Source of the DNA: Nonomuraea rubra | GTDB taxonomy: Bacteria > Actinomycetota > Actinomycetes > Streptosporangiales > Streptosporangiaceae | Assembly (NCBI RefSeq): GCF_014207985.1 | Contig: NZ_JACHMI010000001.1 | Span: forward strand, 8,167,001-8,231,000 | DNA length: 64,000 nt | Direction: 5' to 3' | Shown: in pieces, positions 1 through 7,248 of the stretch | Position numbering within the stretch: position 1 is the stretch's first letter | How the letters are laid out: each line of letters starts with the position of its first letter | Notes under the pieces: generated by a model | What the model saw: the letters and a program-made list of their open reading frames with translations, nothing else | What the model was told of the DNA's origin: nothing | The model's database searches: none | Made by a program: the position numbers and the translations under genes

Positions 1-2
1 CG

Positions 3-563
3 CTGGCGGCGTCGCTGGTGCTGGCCAGGTTCCTGGCGGCGCTGACCGTCGCGGCCCTGCTGGGCGGGCTGCTGGCGCGCAGGCTGGACGACCGGGTCGT
101 GGCGGTGGCGGGCATGGCGCTGGCGGCCGGGGGTTACTGGCTGATGAGCCGCTGGCCGCTCGACCTGGCCGGGGCGGGCCTGGTGATGGACCGCGACCTG
201 GTGCTCGCCGGGCTGGGCCTGGGCCTGGTGATCGCGCCGGTGTCGTCGGCGGTGCTGCGGGTGAGCACGGCGGCGCAGCACGGGGTGGCGTCGGCGGCGG
301 TCGTCGTGGCCAGGATGATGGGCATGCTGATCGGCATCGCGGCCGTGTCGGCGTGGGGGTTCTACCGGTTCCAGTCGCTGACGGCCCACCTGGACACGCC
401 GCTCCCGTTCGGCGTGGACCAGGAGACGTACCAGCGGCAACTGGCCGACTACACCGCCCAGGTGCAGGCGGCCCTGCACACCGAGTACACCGAGATGTTC
501 CTGGTCACGGCGTTCATCTGCGTGGCGGGCGCGGCGGTCGCCGTCCTCATGCCGCGCCGCTGA
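3..563 (+). CDS. MFS transporter, C-terminal part (5' end outside window)
   Basis: The frame is open from the first complete codon, so the gene starts before the window; 186 residues are visible. They are strongly hydrophobic, with about four to five membrane segments, a central segment of the kind seen in the second half of DHA2-type drug exporters, and a last helix ending in a short basic tail (MPRR). The loop before the last helix is long and polar (HLDTPLPFGVDQETYQRQ). Substrate cannot be inferred. The GTG at 18 is an internal codon, not the start. It converges on the synthetase gene at 607, with a hairpin between them. The MFS family assignment is probable, the subfamily tentative. Confidence 0.7.
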   Translation: MAASLVLARFLAALTVAALLGGLLARRLDDRVVAVAGMALAAGGYWLMSRWPLDLAGAGLVMDRDLVLAGLGLGLVIAPVSSAVLRVSTAAQHGVASAAVVVARMMGMLIGIAAVSAWGFYRFQSLTAHLDTPLPFGVDQETYQRQLADYTAQVQAALHTEYTEMFLVTAFICVAGAAVAVLMPRR

Positions 564-565
564 CG

Positions 566-600
566 CGTGCCCGCCCCGCCGCGCGGGCGGGACGGGCACG
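566..600. terminator. Bidirectional hairpin between convergent genes
   Basis: A GC-rich inverted repeat (CGTGCCCG...CGGGCACG outer arms, loop GCGC) begins three bases after the stop of the MFS gene and ends six bases before the stop of the convergent synthetase gene. It has no U-tract, which is usual for actinobacterial terminators. Confidence 0.6.
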
Positions 601-606
601 CGGAGG

Positions 607-1869
607 TCACGGCGAGAGCCGGTGCAGGTCGCGCGGGAACGCGGTGGTCTGGCGGACGTTGGCCGCCCCCGTCAGCCGCGCCGTCCACCGCTCCAGCCCC
701 AGCGCGAACCCGCCGTGCGGCGGCATCCCGTACCGGAAGGCCTGCAGATACCCCTCGTACGCCCGCGTCCCCTCGCCCCGCCCGGCCAGCGCCCGCACGT
801 AGTCGTCGTAGCGGTGCAGCCGCTGCCCGCCGGTGACCAGCTCCATCCCGCGGAAGAGCAGGTCGAACCCGTTGGAGTACGCGGGCCGTTCAGGGTCGGG
901 ATGGGTGTAGAACGGCCGCTTGGCCATCGGATACCCGGTGACGAACAGGAACGCGGACCCGTGCTCCCGCTCCGCCCACTCCGACAGCCACCGCTCCTGC
1001 GCGGGCGCCAGGTCGGGCTCGCCGGAGGAGGTCAGCCGCTGCGCCTCGGTGAAGTGCACGGCGGGGATCTCGGCGGGCACCTCGGGAAGCTCCGCCCCCA
1101 GCAGGCCGAGCGCGGCGGCGGCACGCACGCGTACCGACTCCAGCATGCCCGCCACCACCTCGCGCAGCACCGCCATCACGTCCCGGTGGTCGCGGACGAA
1201 GCCCAGCTCGGCGTCCAGGCTGGTGTACTGGGCCAGGTGCCGCACGGTGTCGTGCGGCTCGGCGCGGAAGACCGGCCCCACCTCGTAGACCCGCTCGAAC
1301 ACCCCGGCCATCGCCTGCTTGTAGAACTGTGGCGACTGGGCGAGGTAGGCGGGCCGGCCGAAGTAGTCGAGGCCGAAGACGTTCGCGCCGGACTCGGTGG
1401 CCGAGCCGACGATCTTGGGTGTGTGGATCTCGGTGAAGCCGAGCCGGTCGAGCGTCTCGCGGAAGCCGGCCACGCTCGCCGCCGAGATCTCCAGCCCGGC
1501 CCGCAGCAGCGGGTGCCGCAGCGCGACCGGCGCGTGGTCGAGCACGGTCGGCAGCGCCGCCCCGACGACGGGCCTGTAGAGGTCGAACGGCGGCGCCTCG
1601 CACGGCCGCGCGAGCACGTCCACCTCGGGCGAGACCAGCTCGTAGCCGCCCGGCGCCCGCTCGCCCGCGACGACGGTGCCGGTGACCCGGACGACGCTCT
1701 CCTCGGGCGGCAGTTCGCCGGTGGCGACCGCCTGCGCCAGCCCGGTACGGTCCCTGACGACGAGGAAGGACACGGATTTGAGTTGCCGGCGGCGATGGAC
1801 CCAACCGGCGATCGTCACTCGTTGGCCGGCGTGCTCAGCGAGCTCCGCCGACATGACACGAGAGATCAT
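607..1869 (-). CDS. aspS: Archaeal-type aspartyl-tRNA synthetase (probable aspartate--tRNA(Asp/Asn) ligase)
   Basis: This 420-residue class IIb synthetase charges tRNA with aspartate in the cytosol. It has an N-terminal OB anticodon-binding fold (about residues 10-100, with GWVHRRR), motif 2 (FRAEPHDTVRHLAQYTSLDAE) and motif 3 (GLERWTARLTGAANVRQ, FPRD). It lacks the ~120-residue insertion of ordinary bacterial AspRS (~590 aa), so it belongs to the short archaeal/Deinococcus-type group, many of which are non-discriminating and also charge tRNA-Asn. The ATG at 1869 was chosen because AGAGGAG lies just upstream; an inner ATG follows five codons later. Expression is probably set by the Asp T-box directly upstream. 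Whether it is discriminating cannot be read from the sequence; a standard AspRS is probably elsewhere in the genome. Confidence 0.85.
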   Translation of the reverse strand: MISRVMSAELAEHAGQRVTIAGWVHRRRQLKSVSFLVVRDRTGLAQAVATGELPPEESVVRVTGTVVAGERAPGGYELVSPEVDVLARPCEAPPFDLYRPVVGAALPTVLDHAPVALRHPLLRAGLEISAASVAGFRETLDRLGFTEIHTPKIVGSATESGANVFGLDYFGRPAYLAQSPQFYKQAMAGVFERVYEVGPVFRAEPHDTVRHLAQYTSLDAELGFVRDHRDVMAVLREVVAGMLESVRVRAAAALGLLGAELPEVPAEIPAVHFTEAQRLTSSGEPDLAPAQERWLSEWAEREHGSAFLFVTGYPMAKRPFYTHPDPERPAYSNGFDLLFRGMELVTGGQRLHRYDDYVRALAGRGEGTRAYEGYLQAFRYGMPPHGGFALGLERWTARLTGAANVRQTTAFPRDLHRLSP

Positions 1870-2127
1870 CACAGCTCCTCTGATGAAGGAAGTGCATGAC
1901 CCCTTGGGAGTGCGGGAGAGAAGGGAACTCTCGGTGCCACCGCACTTTCGCCGCCCCGCGACGGGGGCGGCCTCGACGACCCGATGACGGGGGTCAGGCC
2001 GGCGGGGCATTTCCTCCCCGCACTCGGGAGTGTCTTCACCAGCGGGGCACGGCGCCGCCTTCGCAGCTACCGGCGGCTCTCTGGGCCCGTGCGGGGCCGC
2101 TGGCTACTCGTCTCCGTCAACGTGTTA
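1870..2127 (-). promoter_or_regulatory. T-box riboswitch leader, Asp (GAC) specifier
   Basis: The untranslated leader of aspS has the hallmarks of a T-box. The conserved TGGCACC bulge lies at 1939-1933. It is flanked by AGTGCGG (1946-1940) and its exact complement CCGCACT (1915-1909), and by GAGAG (1932-1928) pairing CTCTC (1920-1916): this is the antiterminator/antisequestrator fold. Upstream are GACGAGTAG and AGAGAGCC, typical of Stem I, then GTGAAGACACTCCC, where the GAC codon (2034-2032) sits in the specifier-loop position. Uncharged tRNA-Asp would therefore switch on aspS. No U-run follows, so control is probably at translation initiation, with the Shine-Dalgarno AGAGGAG as target. The element identity is confident; the exact switching helix is inferred. 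Confidence 0.85.
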
Positions 2128-2133
2128 CCGCCG

Positions 2134-2163
2134 ATCCTACGATCAACGCGGGACCGGCGGCAA
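2134..2163 (-). promoter_or_regulatory. Promoter of the T-box/aspS transcript
   Basis: TTGCCG at 2163-2158 and TAGGAT at 2139-2134 are separated by 18 bp, a reasonable housekeeping-type promoter. The -35 lies just outside the end of der, so aspS has its own transcript starting near 2127. Confidence 0.55.
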
Positions 2164-2168
2164 AACGA

Positions 2169-3563
2169 TTACTTGTCCTTCTTGGCGCGCTTCTCGCGGA
2201 TCTTCATCGTCACCTCGATCGGCGACCCGGCGAAGCCGAACTCCTCGCGGATGCGCCGCTCGATGAAGCGCCGGTAGGTCTCCTCCAGCCACCCGGAGGT
2301 GAACAGCACGAACTTGGGCGGCTCGACGGACGCCTGCGTGGCGAAGAGGATCTTCGGCTGCTTGCCGCCCCGCACCGGCGGCGGGGTCTGCTGCACCAGC
2401 TCGGTCAGGAACGCGTTGAGCCGCGACGTCGGCACCCGCGTGGACCAGGAGTCGAGCGCCTTCTCCAGGGCCGGGACGAGCCGGTCGACGTGCCGCCCGG
2501 TCTTGGCGGAGATGTTGACCCGCAGCGCCCACGGGGTGCGGACGAGCTGCCGGTCGATCTCCTTCTCCAGGTAGTAGCGCCGGTCCTCGTCGACCAGGTC
2601 CCACTTGTTGAAGGCCACCACCATGGCCCGCCCGGACTCGATGACCAGGCCGATGATGCGCAGGTCCTGCTCGGTGAGCGGCTCGCTGGCGTCGATCAGC
2701 ACGATCGCCACCTCGGTGCGCTCCAGCGCCGCGCGGGTGCGCATGGCCGCGTAGAAGTCGGCGCCCTGCAGCTCGCGGTCGCGCCGCCTGATGCCGGCGG
2801 TGTCGACGAAGCGCCAGGTGCGCCCGCCGAGCTCGATCAGCTCGTCCACGGGGTCGCGGGTGGTGCCCGCCATCGGGTCGACCAGCACCCGCTCCTCGCC
2901 GGCCAGCTTGTTGAGCAGGGAGGACTTGCCGACGTTGGGCTTGCCGAGCAGCGCGACGCGGGCGGGCCCGCGCTCGGTGCCGAACGTGACCGCGGGCGTC
3001 TCGGGCAGCGCGTCGAGCATCACGTCGAGCAGGTCGCCGCTGGACCGGCCGTGCAGGGCCGAGACCGGGTACGGCTCGCCCAGCCCGAGCGACCACAGCG
3101 CGGCGGCCTCCAGTTCGAGCTGCTGGTTGTCGACCTTGTTGGCGGCCAGGATGACCGGCTTGCCGGACTGCCGCAGCACGGAGCCCACGATCTCGTCGGC
3201 GTCGGTCGCGCCCACGGTGGCGTCCACGACGAACACGATCACGTCGGCCAGCTCGACCGCGACCTGGGCCTGCTCGGCGATGCGCAGGTTCATGCCGGTG
3301 GCGTCAGGGTCCCAGCCGCCGGTGTCGACCACGGTGAAGCGGCGGCCGCGCCAGTTGGCGTCGTAGGTGACGCGGTCGCGGGTGACGCCCGGCACGTCCT
3401 CGACGACCGCCTCGCGGCGGCCGATGATGCGGTTGACCAGCGTGGACTTGCCGACGTTGGGCCGCCCGACGATGGCCACGACCGGCAGCGGCGCGCTGTG
3501 GTGCTCCTGCTCGTCGATCTCCAGCTCGTCGAGGTCGGCCTCGACCCAATCCCCCGTTGACAC
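2169..3563 (-). CDS. der: Ribosome biogenesis GTPase Der (EngA)
   Basis: Der is a double-GTPase assembly factor of the 50S subunit. The 464 residues hold two G domains in tandem: the first P-loop GRPNVGKST at 33-41 with DTGGW and NKVD (142-145), the second P-loop GKPNVGKSS at 207-215 with DTAGI and NKWD, followed by the C-terminal KH-like domain ending in a lysine-rich tail. The ~25-residue acidic N-terminus before the first G domain is typical of actinobacterial Der. The GTG start at 3563 has AAGGACGAG upstream. It follows cmk by 39 bp on the same strand, the usual cmk-der pairing, with a perfect palindrome in the gap. Confidence 0.95.
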   Translation of the reverse strand: MSTGDWVEADLDELEIDEQEHHSAPLPVVAIVGRPNVGKSTLVNRIIGRREAVVEDVPGVTRDRVTYDANWRGRRFTVVDTGGWDPDATGMNLRIAEQAQVAVELADVIVFVVDATVGATDADEIVGSVLRQSGKPVILAANKVDNQQLELEAAALWSLGLGEPYPVSALHGRSSGDLLDVMLDALPETPAVTFGTERGPARVALLGKPNVGKSSLLNKLAGEERVLVDPMAGTTRDPVDELIELGGRTWRFVDTAGIRRRDRELQGADFYAAMRTRAALERTEVAIVLIDASEPLTEQDLRIIGLVIESGRAMVVAFNKWDLVDEDRRYYLEKEIDRQLVRTPWALRVNISAKTGRHVDRLVPALEKALDSWSTRVPTSRLNAFLTELVQQTPPPVRGGKQPKILFATQASVEPPKFVLFTSGWLEETYRRFIERRIREEFGFAGSPIEVTMKIREKRAKKDK

Positions 3564-3589
3564 GATGTCTCGTCCTTACAGTGAGTACC

Positions 3590-3610
3590 GCACCTGAACG
3601 GTTCAGGTGC
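3590..3610. repeat. Perfect palindrome across the cmk stop codon
   Basis: GCACCTGAA-CGG-TTCAGGTGC forms a 9-bp stem with a 3-base loop and contains the cmk stop codon. It could be an attenuating hairpin or RNA-processing site between cmk and der, or a dyad operator for der. Confidence 0.45.
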
Positions 3611-4259
3611 GCTCTTTGACCAGTCTCAGCACCTCCGCGATGACCTCTTCCAGGTTCAGCGCGGTGGTGTCGAGCTCGATGGCGCCAGCCGCCATCGAGA
3701 GCGGGTCCGTCTTACGTGTTGAGTCCAGGGTGTCACGCCTGGCCATGGCCTCCTGCTGCGCCTCCACCGTGGAGCCGGCGACCTCGGCGCTGCGCCTGCG
3801 GGCGCGGGCCTCCGCGCTGGCCGTCAGGTAGATCTTGACGGCAGCCTGGGGCCAGACGACCGAGCCGATGTCGCGGCCCTCGACCACGATGTCACCGGCG
3901 CCGATGATCTCGCGCTGCAGCGCGACGAGCCGGGTGCGCACCTCGGGCACGGCGGCGACGGCCGAGACCGCGCCGGTGACGTCGGCCTGCCTGATCGGCT
4001 CCGCCACGTCGACGCCGTCGACATGGATGGCGGGGCCGTCGGGGTCGGTGCCGGAGACGATGGCGGGCTCGCCGCAGCGGGCCGCGACGGCGGCGGGGTC
4101 GGCCAGGTCGACGCCCTGCCGGAGCATCCACCAGGTCATCGCCCGGTACATCGCCCCGGTGTCGAGGTAACGCAGGCCAAGCGCGCGGGCGGCGCCACGC
4201 GACACGCTCGACTTACCCGACCCCGAAGGGCCGTCCATGGCGACGACCAGACCGGTCAC
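3603..4259 (-). CDS. cmk: Cytidylate kinase
   Basis: Cytidylate kinase phosphorylates CMP and dCMP with ATP in the cytosol, recycling pyrimidine monophosphates. The 218-residue protein opens with TGLVVAMDGPSGSGKSS, the P-loop, followed by YLDTGAMYRA, the CMP-binding segment, and later VEGRDIGSVV and KIYLTASAEARARRR, all diagnostic of Cmk. I chose the GTG at 4259 because GAGGGAGAGG lies at good distance; an upstream TTG at 4289 would add ten residues absent from the family. It is the first gene of a cmk-der pair. In related genomes tyrA lies directly upstream; here about 8 kb of other genes intervene. Confidence 0.93.
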   Translation of the reverse strand: MTGLVVAMDGPSGSGKSSVSRGAARALGLRYLDTGAMYRAMTWWMLRQGVDLADPAAVAARCGEPAIVSGTDPDGPAIHVDGVDVAEPIRQADVTGAVSAVAAVPEVRTRLVALQREIIGAGDIVVEGRDIGSVVWPQAAVKIYLTASAEARARRRSAEVAGSTVEAQQEAMARRDTLDSTRKTDPLSMAAGAIELDTTALNLEEVIAEVLRLVKERT

Positions 4260-4345
4260 GGCCTCTCCCTCTTCACGTGTTAGGTCCAACCCGAAGAGGC
4301 TACCGCCTCCGGGACGCTCTTATGGTTGCCGACGGGGCAGGCCGA

Positions 4346-5851
4346 TCACCCCGGATCAGCCGTTCGGTGCCGTGGCAGCAGGACGCTGACCGCCGCGATG
4401 GCCAGGCCGAGCCCGGCCGCGATGAGGAAGACCCGGTCGTAGTGCGAGGCGGCGCCCGCGGCCGTCGCCAGCACCGCCAGGCCGATCGACCCGCCCACCT
4501 GGCCGGCCGTACTGGCCAGGCCGCCGACGATGCCGGCGTCCCCCTCGGGCACGCCGGCGGTCGCCGCGGCCATGAGGGTGGGGAAGGTCAGCCCGATGCC
4601 GAGCGCGACGAGCAGCGTGGGCCCGAGTACGCCGACGGCGTACCCGCTGCCGGCGGAGGCCTGGGCGAGCCAGCCGAACCCGGCCAGGAAGCAGGCGCTG
4701 CCGGCCAGGACCAGGGGCCGCACGCCGGTCCGCGGCATCAGCACGGCGGCCCACCGCGCGACCACCAGGAACACGACCGCCGCGGGTGTCTGCCCGAGCC
4801 CGGCCTGCAAGGCGCTGAATCCCAGGACGCCCTGCAGGAAGAGCGAGGTGAAGTACCACATCGCGATGGTGATCCCGCCGAACAGCAGCAGCATGCCGTT
4901 GCCCGCAGCCACTCCCCGGACCCTGAACAGCCGCAGCGGCATCATCGGCCGGGCGGCGAGCCGCGCCTGCACCGCGACGAAGGCGCCGAGCAGCAGCAGG
5001 CCCGCCACCACCGGCCCGGCGACCGGCACGGACGTCCAGCCGTGATCGGCGGTCTGCATCACCCCGTAGACCAGCGCGGCCAGCCCGGCCGTCCCGGTGA
5101 TCGCGCCGGCGAGGTCGAGCGGCTCGCGCCGGCCGGGCCGCGCGCCGGCCAGCGCCGTCAGGGCCGTGCCGATCAGCGCCGCGCCGATCGGCACGTTGAT
5201 GAGGAACACCCACCGCCACGACAGGCCGGTGGTGATGGCGCCGCCCGCGAGCGCGCCTGCCATCCCGCCCACGCCGCCCGCGGCGGACCAGGCGCCGAAC
5301 GCCCTGGCGCGCGCGTGCGGTTCCGTGAAGGAGGTGGTGATCACGGCCAGCGTGGCCGGGGCCATCAGGGCGGCTCCGACGCCCTGCGCGACGCGGGCCG
5401 CCACCAGGACCTGCGGAGCGGTCGCCAGGCCGCCGGCCAGGCTGGCGGCGGAGAAGACGACCAGCCCGGCGGTCAGGATCCGGCGCGGGCCGAACAGGTC
5501 GGCGGCGCGCCCGCCCAGCAGCATGAAGCCGGCGAAGGTGAGCAGGTAGCCGTTCATCACCCAGGCCAGCCCGGTGGAGGTGAAGCCGAGGTCGTCGCGG
5601 ACCGAGGGCAGGGCGACGTTGACGATGGACGAGTCCAGGATGACCATGAACTGGCAGGCGCACGCCAGCGCCAGCACCATCCACGCCGGGCCAGTGTGCA
5701 GGCCGGGCTGCGGTCCAGGCAGCGGGCTGGGCTGCGGGCGCGACTGCGGGCCGGGCTGTGAGCCGGACTGCGAGCCGGGCTGTGAGCGGAGCCGCGAGTC
5801 CGCGGAGCCCGCGCCTTCTTGGGCGTGCGTCGCGGGGTCGGTGCTTGTCAT
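4346..5851 (-). CDS. DHA2-type MFS drug/toxin exporter
   Basis: This 501-residue membrane protein has about 14 helices and the motifs of QacA/EmrB-type proton-drug antiporters: a motif-A-like GGRAADLFGPRR after helix 2, VILDSSIVNVALPS at helix 1 and GGVGGMAGALAGGAI as motif C. The first ~48 residues are a low-complexity stretch rich in SQPG/PQP repeats, an unusual hydrophilic tail for this family. The ATG at 5851 has AAGGAGA upstream. It lies 26 bp downstream of the WrbA-like gene on the same strand and is probably cotranscribed with it, under the divergent MarR-type repressor. The set suggests a response to a toxic quinone or phenolic compound, which the pump would export. Substrate is unknown. 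Confidence 0.85.
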   Translation of the reverse strand: MTSTDPATHAQEGAGSADSRLRSQPGSQSGSQPGPQSRPQPSPLPGPQPGLHTGPAWMVLALACACQFMVILDSSIVNVALPSVRDDLGFTSTGLAWVMNGYLLTFAGFMLLGGRAADLFGPRRILTAGLVVFSAASLAGGLATAPQVLVAARVAQGVGAALMAPATLAVITTSFTEPHARARAFGAWSAAGGVGGMAGALAGGAITTGLSWRWVFLINVPIGAALIGTALTALAGARPGRREPLDLAGAITGTAGLAALVYGVMQTADHGWTSVPVAGPVVAGLLLLGAFVAVQARLAARPMMPLRLFRVRGVAAGNGMLLLFGGITIAMWYFTSLFLQGVLGFSALQAGLGQTPAAVVFLVVARWAAVLMPRTGVRPLVLAGSACFLAGFGWLAQASAGSGYAVGVLGPTLLVALGIGLTFPTLMAAATAGVPEGDAGIVGGLASTAGQVGGSIGLAVLATAAGAASHYDRVFLIAAGLGLAIAAVSVLLPRHRTADPG

Positions 5852-5877
5852 GACATTTCTCCTTGCGGGCCGGCCGC

Positions 5878-6594
5878 TCACACGCCCTGGGAAACGGTCA
5901 CGGCGCCGCCGTCCAGGGCCGTGACGCCCGTCGCTGCGTCGCCGTCCAGGGCCGTGACCCCCGTCGCGGCACCGCCGTCCGGGGCCGTACGGCCGCCCTC
6001 CAGCAGCCGCGTCGTGACCTCGGCCAGCCGCCGGCCCTGGTACCTGGCCGCTTCCAGCGTCGCGGCGTCCGGGCCGTCGGTGGCCGGGCCGGTCATCGAG
6101 GTGCCGTACGGGTTGCCGCCGGCCGCGTACACGGCGGGGTCGGTGAATCCCGGCGGTACGATCAGCGCCCCCCAGTGGTAGAAGACGTTGCCCAGCGACA
6201 GGATCGTGGCCTCGCTTCCGCCGTGCCGGTTGTACGCCGAGGTGAAGGCCGTGACCGGCTTGTCGGCCAGCTTCCCTTCCCGCCACAGCCCGCCGGCCTG
6301 GTCGATGAACTGCTTGAGCTGCGCGGCCGGCGCGCCGAACCGGGTCGGCGTCCCGAACGCGAACGCGTCCGCCCAGGCCAGGTCCTCGATCGTGGCGGCG
6401 GCGATCGAGGCGGTGGCATCGGCGTGCCGCCGCCAGCGCGGGTTCTCGTCGATGGCGCTGTCGGGCGCCAGCTCGGCGACGCGGCGCAGCCGCACCTCGG
6501 CCCCGGCCGAGGCGGCGCCCCCGGCGACGGCCTGCGCGAGCGCGTGCACGGTGCCGGTGGAGCTGTAGTAGATGACGGCGACCTTGACGGTCAT
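5878..6594 (-). CDS. WrbA-like NAD(P)H:quinone oxidoreductase (flavodoxin fold)
   Basis: The protein (238 aa) is a flavodoxin-like FMN enzyme of the WrbA family, which reduces quinones by two electrons and limits redox cycling. Visible signatures are VAVIYYSSTGTVHALA (phosphate loop), FGTPTRFGAPAAQLKQFID and FTSAYNRHGGSEATILS. The ATG at 6594 has GGAG upstream. The last ~35 residues are an imperfect tandem repeat of about 12 residues (AATGVTALDG) beyond the normal end of the fold. It is the first gene of a two-gene unit with the MFS exporter and is divergent from marR across a large palindrome, so de-repression by MarR ligand is likely. Confidence 0.85.
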   Translation of the reverse strand: MTVKVAVIYYSSTGTVHALAQAVAGGAASAGAEVRLRRVAELAPDSAIDENPRWRRHADATASIAAATIEDLAWADAFAFGTPTRFGAPAAQLKQFIDQAGGLWREGKLADKPVTAFTSAYNRHGGSEATILSLGNVFYHWGALIVPPGFTDPAVYAAGGNPYGTSMTGPATDGPDAATLEAARYQGRRLAEVTTRLLEGGRTAPDGGAATGVTALDGDAATGVTALDGGAVTVSQGV

Positions 6595-6618
6595 ACCGGG
6601 CTCCTCGAAGTCGGGTAG

Positions 6619-6657
6619 CATTAGTTATGCGCATAATAATTATGCGCATAACTAATG
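6619..6657. promoter_or_regulatory. Nested palindromic operator in the wrbA-like/marR divergent promoter
   Basis: A perfect 39-bp inverted repeat with 18-bp arms and a TAA centre. Each arm itself contains the palindrome TTATGCGCATAA (6625-6636 and 6640-6651), so two dyads lie side by side inside a larger dyad. It is strikingly AT-rich for this DNA and covers both divergent promoters. It suits two MarR dimers repressing both directions. Confidence 0.8.
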
Positions 6658-6672
6658 TGTCAAGGAGAGCCC

Positions 6673-7134
6673 ATGGACTTCGAGCAAGCCGACGCGCTCA
6701 ACCAGGCCATCCGCCTGCTGAGCCTGCGCCACCGGGCCAGGGCCGCGGCGTTGCTGGCCCCGCTCGGCCTGCACCCCGGGCAGGAGGCGCTGCTGCTCGA
6801 ACTCGCCCGGTCAGGCCCCAGCATCCAGACCCAGCTCAGCGAGGCGCTCGGCTGCGAGCCGCCCAGCGTCACGCTCATGGTCCGCAAGCTCGAAGCCGCC
6901 GGCCACATCCGCCGCGCGCCCGCCCCCGCCGACAGGCGCGCCAGCATCGTCGAGCTCACCGACAGCGGCAGGGAGCTGACCGGGCAGATCAAGCGGCTCT
7001 GGTGCGACCTGGCGGAGGAGACGGTGACCGGCCTGTCCGCCGAGACGGTGGCGGACCTGCCCGGCATCCTCAGGACGCTGTCCGGCAACGTGGACGCGAA
7101 AGGCCGCCACCCGCACAACGACGGCCGGCCCTGA
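6673..7134 (+). CDS. MarR family transcriptional regulator
   Basis: The product is a small winged-helix regulator of 153 residues. It has the MarR layout: an N-terminal dimerisation helix, the helix-turn-helix around IQTQLSEALGCEPPSVTLMVRKLEAAG and a wing rich in Arg (RRAPAPADRRAS) followed by VELTDSGRELT. The ATG at 6673 has AAGGAG at the right distance. The divergent wrbA-like and MFS genes are the likely targets, together with its own promoter, through the operator at 6619-6657. The inducing ligand is unknown; such regulators sense phenolics, quinones or oxidants. The last residues (GRHPHNDGRP) are encoded by the first unit of a short repeat array that continues past the stop, so the C-terminus may have been remodelled by repeat expansion. 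Confidence 0.85.
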   Translation: MDFEQADALNQAIRLLSLRHRARAAALLAPLGLHPGQEALLLELARSGPSIQTQLSEALGCEPPSVTLMVRKLEAAGHIRRAPAPADRRASIVELTDSGRELTGQIKRLWCDLAEETVTGLSAETVADLPGILRTLSGNVDAKGRHPHNDGRP

Positions 7135-7219
7135 TCGCAGGCCGCCACCCGCACGGGCCGGCTCTTGTTACAGGCCGCCACCCGCACAGGCCGACGTTCC
7201 AGCGGGTCGCCACCCGCAC
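7102..7219. repeat. Four-copy interspersed 15-bp repeat
   Basis: The 15-mer GGCCGCCACCCGCAC occurs at 7102, 7140 and 7173, with a one-base variant (GGTCGCCACCCGCAC) at 7205. The spacers are 17-23 bp and share CGGCC and CAGC bits. The first copy is inside marR, the rest lie in the 114-bp gap before the carotenoid oxygenase stop. It has no hairpin potential within a unit. Function unknown; replication slippage is the simplest origin. Confidence 0.75.
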
Positions 7220-7248
7220 GGGCCAGCTCCAGCGGGAGGTCGCCGGCG

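Noticed and set aside
7102..7219. CRISPR-like array after marR
   Set aside because: Repeats are only 15 bp, spacers 17-23 bp and alike, first copy is coding, and there is no cas gene.
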